NCBI GenBank assembly: GCA_037974665.1
Contig: CM075775.1
Location: 37,412,152 to 37,476,151 of the forward strand
DNA length: 64,000 bases
Reading direction: 5' to 3'
DNA from: Ehretia macrophylla
Taxonomy: Eukaryota; Streptophyta; Magnoliopsida; Boraginales; Ehretiaceae
Of this stretch, positions 33,901-45,536 are shown piece by piece. The notes under the pieces were generated by a model that saw only the letters and a list, made by a program, of their open reading frames with translations, ran no database searches and was not told where the DNA came from. The position numbers and the translations under genes are program-made. The stretch's first letter is position 1. Each line of letters starts with the position of its first letter.

Positions 33901-36445
33901 CGTGAGCCGCGAAAAGGACGACAACCTAATCCATCACATTTCTATTATCGAATCCCACTCCACCTTGGGCAAGACAACTTCACTTCACATAGAGGATGGG
34001 CCGACAAACGGAGGGCGTGGGGCTTAGGACCAGGTCTCCGTCTCTCCGGTTCCCATAACTTTTGATCCGTAAGGAGTTACGAGGCGCACAGCATACCATT
34101 GGAAAGCTCTCTGAGAACTCTACGACGGGGGCACCATGCTTGCTTAGCTGTGCCTCATTTTGGAGCCCAAAATCGAACGTTTTCACCAGTTTCTGGACAC
34201 TTTTCTTCTTTTGCGCTGTTTTACCATCCCGGATCGTACGTCGTGAGCGACAAAAAGGACGACAACCTAATCCATCACATTTCAATTATCGAATCCCACT
34301 CCACCTTAGGCAAGACAACTTCGCTTCACGTAGAGGATGGGCTCGCAAACGGAGGGCGTGGGGCTTAGGACTAGGTCTCCGTCTCTCCGGTGCCCATAAC
34401 TTTTGATCCGTTAGGAGTTACGCGGCACACATCATCCCATTGGTAAGCTCTCTGAGAGCTCTACGATGGGGTGAGCTGGCCTGCTTAGCTGTGTCTTATT
34501 TTGGAGGCCAAAATCGAACGCTTTCATTAGTTTCTGGGCACTTTTCTTCTTTTGCGCTATTTTACCGTCCCGGATCTTACGTCGTGAGTCGCAAAAAGGA
34601 CGACAACATAATCCATCACATTTCTATTACCGAATCCCATGCCACCTTGGGCAAAACAACTTCACTACACGTAGAGGCTGGGCCCGCAAACCGAGGGCGT
34701 GGGGCTTAGGACCAGGTCTCTGTCGCTCCGGTGCCCATAACTTTTGATCTGTAAGGAGTTACACGGCGCACATCATACCATTGGAAACCTCTCCGAGAGC
34801 TCTACGATAGGGACAACAAGCCTGCTCGACTGCGCCTATTTTTGGAGCCTAAAATGGATTGTTTTCTTCAGTTTCGGGACACTTTTCTTTTTTTGCGCTA
34901 TTTTTTCATCCTGGATCGTACATCGTGAGCCGCGAAAAGGACGACGACCTAATCCATCACATTTCTATTACCGAATCTCATGTCACCTTGGGCAAGACAA
35001 CTTCGATTCACGTAGGGGCTAGGCCCGCAAACCGTGGGCGTGGGGCTTAGGACTAGGTCTCCGTCGCTCCGGTGCCTATAACTTTTGATTTGTAACGAGT
35101 TACGCGGCGCACAGCATACCGTTGGAAAGCTCTCCGAGAGCTCTACGACTGGGGCAGCAAGTCTACTCTACTACGCCTATTTTTTGAGCCCAAAATGGAT
35201 CATTTTCATCAATTTTGGGACACTTTTCTTCTTTTGCGCTGTTTTTTCATCCCGGATCGTACGTCGTGAGCCGCGAAAAGGAAGACGACATAATCCATCA
35301 CATTTCTATTACCGAATCCCATGTCACCTTGGGCAAGACAACTTCGATTCACGTAGAGGCTGGGCCCGCAAACCGTGGGCGTGGGGCTTTGGACAAGGTC
35401 TCTGTCGCTCCGGTGCCCATTACTTTTGATCCGCAAGGAGTTACGCGGCACACAACATACTGTTAGAAAGCTCTCCGAGAGCTCTACGATGGGGGCATCA
35501 AGCTTGCTCTGTTGCACCTATTTTCGGAGCCCAAAATTGAACGTTTTCATCAGTTTCGTGATACTTTTCTTCTTTTGCGCTGTTGTTCCATCCCGGATTG
35601 TAAGTCGTGAGCTGCGAAAAGGAAGACAACCTAATCTATCACATTTCTATTACCAAATCCCACGCCACCATGGGCAAGATAGCTTCGCTTCCCGTAGAGG
35701 CTGGGGCCGCAAACCGAGGGCGTGGGGCTTAGGACTAGGTCTCCGTCGGTCTAGTGCCCAAAACTTTTGATCCTAAGTAATTACGCGGCACACAGCATAC
35801 CGTTGGAAACCACTCGGAGAGCTCTAAGAATGGGGGCAGCAAGCCTGCTCGGCTCCTATTTTCGGAGCCCAAAATGGAACGTTTTGATTAGTTTCGGGAT
35901 ACCTTTCTTCTTTTGCGCTGTTTTTCTGTCCCAGATCGTACGTTATGAGCCTCGAAAAGGACGGCAACCTAATCCATCACATTTCTATTACCGAATCGCA
36001 CTCCACCTTGGGCAAGACAACTTTGCTTCACGTAGAGGCTGGGCTCGTAAATCGAGGGCATGGGGCTTAGGACCAGGTATCCGTCGCTCCGGTGCCCATA
36101 ACTTTTGATCTGTAAGGCGTTACGTGGCGCACAACATACCATTGGAAAGCTCTCCGAGAGCCCTACGACGGGGGCAGCGAGCTTGCTCTGCTGCGCCTAT
36201 TTTTGGAGACCAAAATGGATCATTTTCATCAGTTTTGGGACATTTTTCTTCTTTTACGCTGTTTTTCTGTCCCAGCTCGTACGTCGTGAGCCGCGAAAAG
36301 GATGACAACCTAATCCATCACATTTCTATTATCGAATCCCACTCCACCTTGGGCAAGACAACTTCGCTTCACATAGAGGATGGGCCCACAAACGAAGGGC
36401 GTGGGGCTTAGGACTAGGTCTCCGTCTCTCCGGTGCCCATAAATT

Positions 36446-37466
36446 TTGATCCGTAAGGAGTTACGCGGCGCACAACATACCTTTGGAAATCTCTCTGATA
36501 GCTCTACGACGAGGGCAGCAAGCTTGCTTAGCTGTGACTTATTTTGAAGCCCAAAATCGAACGTTTTCATCAGTTTCTGGACACTTTTCTTCTTTTGCGC
36601 TGTTTTACTATCCCGGATAGTACGTCATGAGCCGTAAAAAAGACGACAACCTAATCCATCACTTTCTATTATCGAATCCCACTCCACCTTGGGCAAGACA
36701 ACTTCACTTCACGTAGAGGATAGGCCCGCAAACTGAGGGCGTGGGGCTTAGGACCAGGTCTCTGTCTCTCCGGTGCCCATAACTTTTGATCCGTAAGGAG
36801 TTACGCGGCGCACAGCATACCGTTGGAAAGCTCTCTAAGAGATCTACGACGGGGTCAGCAGGCTTGCTTGGTTGTGCCTTTTTTTGGAGCCTAAAATAGA
36901 ACGCTTTCATCAGTTTCTGGGCACTTTTCTTCTTTTGCGCTGTTTTACTGTCCCGGATAGTACGTCGTGAGCCGCAAAAAAGACGACAACCTAATCCATC
37001 ACTTTCTATTATCGAATCCCACTCCACCTTGGGCAAGACAACTTCGCTTCACATAGAGGATGGGCCCACAAACGGAGGGCGTGGGGCTTAGGACTAGGTC
37101 TCCGTCTCTCCGGTGCCCATAACTTTTGATCCGTAAGGAGTTACGCGGCGCACAGCATACCGTTGGAAAGCTCTCTAAGAGATCTACGACGGGGTCAGCA
37201 GGCTTGCTTGGTTGTGCCTTTTTTTGGAGCCTAAAATAGAACGCTTTCATCAGTTTCTGGGCACTTTTCTTGTTTTGCGCTGTTTTACTGTCCCGGATTG
37301 TACGTCGTGAGCCGCAAAAAGGACGACAACCTATTCCATCATATTTCTATTACAGAATCCCATGCCACCTTGGGCAAGACAACTTCGCTTCACGTAGAGG
37401 CTCGACCTGCAAACCGAGGGCGTGGAGCTTAGGACCAAGTCTCCGTCGCTCCGGTGCCCATAACTT
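36446..37466 (+). repeat. Local tandem duplication of nearly identical 340-bp monomers
   Basis: The monomers at 36786 and 37126 are nearly identical over their first 200 bases, sharing TCTCTAAGAGATCTACGACG and GGCTTGCTTGGTTGTGCC. The monomers at 36446 and 36786 share a one-base-shorter form, CATCACTTTCTATT. The two staggered similarities indicate two successive local copy events. Confidence 0.7.
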
Positions 37467-37807
37467 TTTATCCGTAAGGAGTTACGCGGCGCTCAGCATA
37501 CCGTTGGAAAGCTCTCCGAGAGCTCTACGACAGGTGCAGCAAGCCTCTTCGGTTGTGCCTATTTTCAGAGCCCAAAATCAAACATTTTCATCAATTTCAG
37601 AACACTTTTCATCTTTTGCGTTGTTTTTCCGTCCCGGATCATACGTCGTGAGCCGCGAAAAGGACGACAACCTAATCCATCACATTTCTATTACCGAATC
37701 CCATGTCACCTTGGGCAAGACAACTTTGATTCACGTAGAGGATGGGCCCGCAAACCGTGGGCGTGGGGCTTAGGACCATGTCTCCGTCGCTCCAGTTCCC
37801 ATAACTT

Positions 37808-38837
37808 TTGATCCATAAGGAGTTACGTGGCACACATGATACTGTTGCAAAGCTTTCCAAGAGCTCTATGATGGGGGCAACAAGCTTGCTCCACTACGCC
37901 TATTTTCGGAGCCCAAAATTGAACCTTCTCAACAGTTTCGTGACAGTTTTCTTCTTTTGCGCTGTTGTTCCGTCCTGGATCGTAAGTCGTGAACCGCGAA
38001 AAGGACGACAACCTAATCCATCACATTTCTATTACCAATTCCCACGCCACCTTGGGCAAGGCAGGTTCGCTTCTCATAGAGGCTGGGGCCGCAAATCGAG
38101 GGCGTGGGGCTTAGGACTAGGTCTCCGTCGCTCTGGTGCCCAAAACTTTTGATCCGTAAGTAGTTACACGGCACACGGCATACCATTGGAAACCACTACG
38201 AGAGCTCTACGATGGGGGTAGCAAGGCTACTCAGCTGCTCCTATTTTTGAAGCCCTAAATGGAACATTTTCATCAGTTTTGGGACACTTTTCTTCTTCTG
38301 TGCTGTTTTTCTGTCCCAGATCGTACGTCGTGAGCGGCGAAAAGGATGACAACCTAATCTATCACATTTCTATTACCGAATCCCATGTCACCTTGGGCAA
38401 GACAACTTCGATTCACGTAGAGGCTGGGCCCGCAAACCGTGGGCTTGGAGCTTAGGACCATGTCTCCGTCGCTCAGGTGCCCATAACTTTTGATCCGTAA
38501 GAAGTTACGTGGCACACAGGATACTGTTGCAAAGCTCTCCGACAGCTCTACGATGGGGGCAACAAGCTTGCTCGGCTGCGCCTATTTTTGGAGCCCAAAA
38601 TTGAACCTTCTCATCAGTTTCGTGACATTTTTCTTCTTTTACACTGTTGTTCCGTCCTGGATCGTAAGTCGTGAGCCGCGAAAAGGACAACAACCTAATC
38701 CATCACATTTCTATTACCAAATCCCACGCCACCTTGGGCAAGGCAGCTTCGCTTCTCGTAGAGGCTGGGGCCGCAAACTGAGGGCGTGGGGCTTAGGACT
38801 AGGTCTCCGTCGCTCCGGTGCCCAAAACTTTCGATCC
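37808..38837 (+). repeat. Two-monomer (682-bp) local duplication of the V module
   Basis: Monomers at 37808 and 38490 share GATACTGTTGCAAAGCT, TTGAACCTTCTCA and the CTTGGGCAAGGCAG word, 682 bp apart. Near 38827 the usual TTTTGATCC reads TTTCGATCC, which removes the stop that normally ends an open frame here. Confidence 0.7.
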
Positions 38838-41800
38838 GTAAGTAGTTACGCGGCACACAGGATACCGTTGGAAACCACTCCGAGAGCTCTACGATGGGGG
38901 CAGCAAGGCTGCTTAGCTGCTCCTATTTTTGAAGCCCTAAATGGAACGTTTTCATCAATTTCGGGACACTTTTCTTCTTCTGTGGAGTTTTTCTGTCACA
39001 GATCGTACGTCGTGAGCTGCGAAAAGGACGGCAACCTAATCCATCACATTTCTATTACAGAATCCCACTCCACTTTGGGTAAGACAACTTCACTTCACAT
39101 AGAGGCTGGGCCCATAAACCGAGGGCGTGGGGCTTAGGACCAAGTCTCCGTCGCTTCGATGCCCATAACTTTTGATCCGTAATGCGTTACGTGGTGCACA
39201 TCATACCGTTGGAAAGCTCTCCGAGAGCTCTACGACGGGGGCAGCAAGCCTGGTTGGCTGCGCTTATTTTCGGAGCCCAAAATTGAACGTTTTCATCAGT
39301 ATCTGGAAACTTTTATTCTTTTGCGCTGTTTTTCTATCCCGGATCGTACGTCATGGGCCACAAAAAGGCCGATAACCTAATCCATCATATTTCTATTACC
39401 GAATCCCATGCCACCTTGGGCAAGACAACTTCACTTCAAGTAGAGGCTGGGCCTGCAAACCGAGGGCGTGGGGCTTAGGACCAGGTCTCCGTCACTCTGG
39501 TGCCCATAACTTTTGATCTGTAAGGCGTAACGCGGCGCACAACATACCATTGGAAAGCTCTCTGAGAGCTCTATGACGGGGGTAGCAAGCCTACTCGGCT
39601 GCGCCTATGTTTGGAGACCAAAATGGATAATTTTCTTCAATTGTTGGACACTTTTCTTCTTTTGCGTTGTTTTTCTGTGCCATATCGTACGTCGTGAGCT
39701 ACGAAAAGGACGACAACCTAATCCATCACATTTCTATTATCGAATCCCACTTTACCTTGGGCAAGACAACTTCGCTTCACATAGAGGATGGGCCCGCAAA
39801 CGGATGGCATGGGGCTTAGGACCAGGTCTCCGTCTCTCCGGTGCCCATAACTTTTGATCCGTAAGGAGTTACGCGGCACACAGCATACCGTTGGAAAGAT
39901 CTCTAAGAGCTCTACGACGAGGGCAGCAAGCTTGCTTAGCTGTGCCTTATTTTGAAGCCCAAAATTGAACGTTTTCATCAGTTTTTGGACACTTTTCTTC
40001 TTTTGCGCTGTTTTACCGTCCCTGATCGTACGTCGCGAGCCGAAAAAAGGACGACAACCTAATCCATCACATTTCTATTATCGAATCCCACTCCACCTTG
40101 GGCAAGACAACTTCGCTTCACATAGAGGATGGGCCCGCAAACGAAAGGTGTGGGGCTTAGGACCAGGTCTCCGTCTCTCCGGCGCCCATAACTTTTGATC
40201 CATAAGGAGTTACGCGGCGCACAGCATACCGTTGGAAAGCTCTCTGAGAGCTCTACGACGGGGGCAGCAAGCTTGCTTAGCTGAGCCTTATTTTGGAGCC
40301 CAAAATCGAACGTTTTCATCAATATCTGGACACTTTTCTTCTTTTGCACTGTTTTTCCGTCCCGGATCATATATCGTGGGCCGCAAAAAGGACGACAACC
40401 TAATCCATCACATTTCTATTATCGAATCCCACTCCACCTTGGGCAAGACAACTTCGCTTCACGTAGAGGATGGGCCTGCAAACGGAAGACGTCGGGCTTA
40501 GGACCCGGTCTCCGTCTCTCCGGTGTCCATAACTTTTTATCCGTAAGGAGTTACACGGTGCAAAACATACCGTTGGAAAGCCCTCTGAGAGCTCTACGAC
40601 GAGCTCAGCAAGCCTAATTAGATTTGCCTTATTTTGGAGCTCAAAATTGAATGTTTTCATTAGTTTCTGGGCACTATTCTTCTTTTGCGCTGTTTTACGG
40701 TCCCGGATCGTACGTCGTGAGCCGCAAAAAGGACGACAACCTAATCCATCACATTTCTATTACCAAATCCCATGCCAGCTTGGACAAGACAACTTCACTT
40801 CACGTAGAGGCTCGGCCCGCAAACCGAGGGCGTGGGACTTAGGACCAGGTCTCCGTCGATCCGGTGCCCATAACTTTTGATCCGTATGGAGTTCCGCGGT
40901 GCACAGCATACAGTTGGAAAGCTCTCTAAAAGCTATACGACGAGGGCAGCAAGCCTACTCAGGTGCGCCTATTTTCAAAACCCAAAATGGAACGTTTTCA
41001 TCAGTTTTGGGACACTTTTCTTCTTTTGTGCTATTTTTCTGTCCCAAATCGTACGTCGTGAGCAGTGAAAAGGATGACAACCTAATCCATCACATTTCTA
41101 TTGCCGAATCCCACTCTACCTTGGGCAAGAAAACTTCGCTTCACGTAGAGGCTGGGCCCGTAAACCGAGGGCTTGGGGCTTAGGACCAGGTCTCTATCTC
41201 TCCGGTGCCCATAACTTTTGATCCATAAGGCGTTACACGGCACACAACATACCGTTGGAAAGCTCACCGAGAACTCTACGACGGGGGTAGCTAGCCTGGT
41301 CGGCTGTGCTTATTTTCGGAGCCCAAAATTGAACGTTTTCATTTGTTTATTGACACTTTTCTTCTTTTGCGCTGTTTTTCCGTCCCGGATCGTACGTCGT
41401 GAGCCGTAAAAAGGATGACAACCTAATCCATCACATTTTTATTACCGTATCCCATGCCACCTTGGGCAAGACAACTTCGCTTCACGTAGAGGCTGGGCCA
41501 GCAAACCGAGGGCGTGGGGCTTAGGACCAGGTCTCCGTCACTCCGGTGCCCATAACTTTTGATCCGTAAGGCGTTAAACGGCGCACAGCATACCATTGCA
41601 AAGCTCTCTGAGAGCTCTACGATGGGGACAGGATGCCTGCTCGGCTGCGCCTATTTTTGGAGCCCAAAATGGATCATTTTCATCAGTTTCGGGATACTTT
41701 TTTTCTTTTGCGCTGTTTTTCTGTCCCAGATCGTACGTCGTGAGCCGCGAAAAGGACGACAACCTAATCCATCACATTTCTATTATCGAATCCCACTCCA

Positions 41801-42922
41801 CCTTGGGCAAGACAACTTCACTTCACGTAGAGGATGGCCCCAGAATCGGAGGGTGTGGGGCTTAGGACTAGGTCTCCGTCTCTCTAGTGCCCATAACTTT
41901 TGATCCGTAAGGAGTTACACGGTGCACAGCATACCGTTGGAAAGCTCTCTGAGAGCTCTACGACGGGGGCAACAAGCTTTCTTAGTTGTGCCTTATTTTG
42001 GAGCCCAAAATCGAACGTTTTCATTAATTTCTAGACACTTTTCTACTTTTGCGCTGTTTTACCGTCCCGTATCGTACGTCGAGAGCCGCAAAAAGGACGA
42101 CAACCTAATCCATCACATTTCTATTATCGAATCCCACTCCACTTTGGGCAAGACAACTTCGCTTCATGTAGAGGATGGGCCCGCAAACAGAGGGCGTGGG
42201 GCTTAAGACCAGGTCTCCGTATCTCCGGTGCCCATAACTTTTGATCCGTAAGGAGTTACGCGGTGCACAGCATACCGTTGGAAAGCTCTCTGAGAGCTCT
42301 ACAACGGGGGCATCAAGCTTGCTTAGCTGTGCCTGATTTTGGAGCCCAAAATCGAACATTTTCATCAGTTTTTGGGCACTTTTCTTCTTTTGCGATGTTT
42401 TACCGTCCCGGATCGTACGTCGTGAGCCGCAAAAAGGACGACAACCTAATCCATCACATTTCTATTACCGAATCCCATACCACATTAGGCAAGACAACTT
42501 CGCTTCACGTAGAGGCTCGGCCCGCAAACCGAGAGCCTGGGGCGTAGGACCAGGCCACTGTCGCTTCGGCGCCCATAACTTTTGATCCGTAAGGAGTTAC
42601 GCGGCGCACAGCATACCGTTGGAAAGCTCTCCGAGAGCTTTACGACGGGGGCAGTAAGTCTGCTTGACTGCGCCTATTTTCGGTGCCCAAATTCAAATGT
42701 TTTCATCAATTTTGGGACATTTTTCTTCTTTTGCATTGTTTTTTCGTCCTGTATCGTACGTCGTGAGCCGTGAAAAGGACGACAACCAAATCCATCACAT
42801 TTCTATTATCAAATTCCACACCACCTTGGGCAAGTCAACTTCGCTTCACGTAGAGGCTGGGGCCGCAAACCGAGGGCGTGGGGCTTAGGACCAGGTCTCC
42901 GTCACTCCGGTACCCATAACTT

Positions 42923-45536
42923 TTGATTCGTAAGGAGTTACGCAGCGTACAGTATACCGTTGGAAAGATCTCCGAGAGCTCTACGACGGGGATAGCAAGC
43001 CTACACGGCTAAACCTGATTTTGGAGCCCAATATTGAATGGTTTTTTCAATTTCGAGATACTTTTCTTCTTTTGCATTGTTTTTCCGTCCTGGATCGTAC
43101 GTCGTGAGCCGCGAAAAGGACAACAACCTAATCAATCACATTTCTATTATCGAATCCGATGTCATCTTGGGCAAGACAACTTCGATTCACGTAGAGGCTG
43201 AGGCCGCAAACCGAGGGCGTGGGGCTTAGGGCCAGGTCTCCGTCGCTCCGGTGCCCATAACTTTTGATCCGTAAAGAGTTGTGCGGGGCACAGTATACCG
43301 TTGAAAAGTTCTCCGTGAGCTCTACAATAGGGGCTACAAGCCTGCTTAGCTGCGCCTATTTTCGGAGCCCAAAATCAAACATTTTCATCAATTTCGGGAC
43401 ACTTTTCTTCTTTTGCGTTATTTTTTTGTCCCGGATCATACGTCGTGAACCGCAAATAGGACAATAACCTAATCCATCACATTTATATTATCGAATCCCA
43501 TACCACCTTGGGCAAGCCAACTTCGATTCACGTAGAGGCTGAGGCAGCAAACTGAGGGCCTGGGGCTTAGGACCAGGTCTCCGTCGCTCCGGTGACCATA
43601 ACTTTTGATCCGCAAGGAGTTGCACGGGGCATAGCATACCGTTGGAAAGTTCTCCGAGAGCTCTATGACGAGGGCAGCAAGCTTGTCCAGCTGCGCCTAT
43701 TTTTGGAGCCCAAAATCGAACGTTTTCATCAATTTTGGGATACTTTTCTTCTTTTATGCTGTTTTTCCGTCCCGGATCGTACGTCGTGAGCCGCGAAAAG
43801 GATGACAACCTAATCCATCAACATTTCTATTACCGAATCCCATGCCAGATTGGGCATGACAACTTCGCTTCCCGTAGAGGCTGGGGCCGCAAACGGAGGG
43901 CGTAGGGGTTAGGACTAGGTCTCCGTCGCTCTTGTGCCCATAACTTTGATCTGTAAGGAGTTACGCGGCGCACAGCATACCGTTGGAAAGCTCTCCGAGA
44001 GCTCTACGACGGGGGCAGCAATCCAGCCCAGCTGCCCCTGATTTCGGAGCCCAAAATTGAACATTTTAATCAATTTCGGGACACTTTTCTTCTTTTGCGT
44101 TATTTTTTCATCCCTGATCGAACGTCGTGAGCCGCGAATATGACGATAACCTAATCCATCACGTTTCTATTATCGAATCCCACGCCACCTTGGGCAAGAC
44201 AACTTTGCTTCAAGTAGAGGCTGGGCCCGCAAACCGAAGGCGTGGGGCTTAGGACCAGGCCTCCGTCGCTCCGGTGCCCATAACTTTTGATCCGTATGGA
44301 GTTACGTGGCGCACAGCATACCGTTGAAAAGCTCTCCGAGAGCTCTACGACGAGGGCAGCAAGCCGGCTTTGCTGCGCCTGTTTTTGTAGCCCAAAATTG
44401 AATGTTTTCATCAATTTTGGTACACTTTTCTTCTTTTACGTTGTTTTTTCGTCCCCGATCGTACGTCATGAGCCGCGAAAACGACGACAATCTAATCCAT
44501 CACATTTCTATTATCGAATCCCATGCTACTTTGGGCAAGACAACCTCGCTTCACGTAGAGGCTCGGCATGCAAATCGAGGGCGTGAGGCTTAGGACCAGA
44601 TCTTCGTCGCTCTGGTGCCCACAACTTTTGATCCGTAACGAGTTACGCGGCGCACAGTATGCCGTTGGAAAGCTCTCCGAGAGCTCTACGACGGGGGCAG
44701 CAAGCCTGCTCAGTTGCCCCTATTTTCAGAGACCAAAATTGAACATTTTCATCAGTTTCGGAACACTTTTCTTCTTTTACGGTGTGTTTCCATCCCCAAT
44801 TGTACGTCGTGAGCAGCAAAAAGGACGACAACCTAATCCATCACATTTCTATTACTGAATTCCACGCTTGGACAAGACAACTTCGCTTCACGTAGAGGCT
44901 GGGCCCGCAAACCGAGGGCGTGGGGCTGAGGACCAGGTATCTGTTGCCTATTTTTGGAGACCAAAATGGATCGTTTTCATCAGTTTCGGGACACTTTTCT
45001 CCTTTTGCGCTGTTTTTTTGTCCCAGATCGTACGTCGTGAGCTGCGAAAAGGACGACAACCTAATCCATCACATTTCTATTATTGAATCTCACTCCACCT
45101 TGGGCTAGACAACTTCGCTTCACATAGAGGATGGGGCCGAAAACGGAGGGCTTGGGGCTTAGGACCAGGTCTCCGTCTCTCCAATGCCCATAACTTTTGA
45201 TCCGTAAGGAGTTACGTGGCACACCGTATACCGTTGGAGCGCTCTCCGAGAACTCTACGACGGGGGCAGCAAGCCTACTCGACTGCGCCTATTTTCAGAG
45301 CCCAAAATTGAACGTTTTCATTAGTTTTGGGATATTTTTCTTCTTTTGTGCTGTTTTTCCGTTCTGGATCGTACATCATGAGCCGCGAAAAAAATGATAA
45401 CCTAATCCATCACATTTCTATTACCAAATCCCACGCCACATTGGGCAAGACAACTTCGCTTCCCGTAGAGGCTGGGGCCGCAAACCGATGTCGTGGGGCT
45501 TAGGACCAGGTCTCCGTTGCTCCGGTGCCCATAACT
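42923..45536 (+). repeat. HOR-B copy 1: 2614 bp, seven full monomers plus one truncated
   Basis: Monomers start at 42923 (b1, GCCTACACGGCTAAACC), 43264 (b2), about 43605 (b3), about 43945 (b4, CAATCCAGCCCAGCTGCCCC), 44287 (b5, AAGCCGGCTTTGCTGCGCC), about 44628 (b6), a truncated one from about 44947 (b7) and 45197 (b8). The same series returns at 45537. Eight full monomers would give 2728 bp; the 114-bp shortfall is the truncated b7. Confidence 0.85.
44947..45196 (+). repeat. Truncated monomer b7 at a foreign junction (HOR-B copy 1)
   Basis: After GAGGACCAGGTATCTGTTGCC the sequence jumps to CTATTTTTGGAGACCAAAATGG, skipping about the first 100 bases of a monomer. The part after the jump is X-type, as found in the 26-42 kb region (GGATCGTTTTCATC, AGAGGATGGGG, GTCTCTCC). 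The two sides share only GCC at the joint, which suggests an illegitimate rather than homologous join. Confidence 0.75.

Larger units (their letters stand above)
24200..42922 (+). repeat. Array 2 mosaic domain: recurring modules without a fixed long period
   Basis: At least two modules recur at irregular multiples of the monomer. Module V carries GTTGTTCCGTCCTGGATCG and GTAAGTCGTGAG and is usually followed by a monomer with CCCAAAACTTTTGATCC, GTAAGTAGTTAC and AAACCACTCC; V-type monomers start at 24856, 27923, about 29630, 31675, about 35425, 37808 and 38490. Module X carries CAAAATGGATC, AGAGGATGGGC and GTCTCTCCGG and is usually followed by a monomer with GCTTAGCTGTGCCTTATTTT and GTTTTACCGTCCC; X-type monomers start at 26559, about 28264, about 30310, 33721, 36105, about 39513 and 41559. 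The spacing is variable, so this looks like an older, eroded higher-order arrangement. Confidence 0.7.

Noticed and set aside
38490-39137. A 215-codon open frame
   Set aside because: It arises because TTTTGATCC reads TTTCGATCC near 38827, removing the usual stop, so two monomers are read through. The translated text is only satellite. The long frames at 37270-37773 and 33076-33564 have the same kind of origin, from indels or base changes at the monomer joint.
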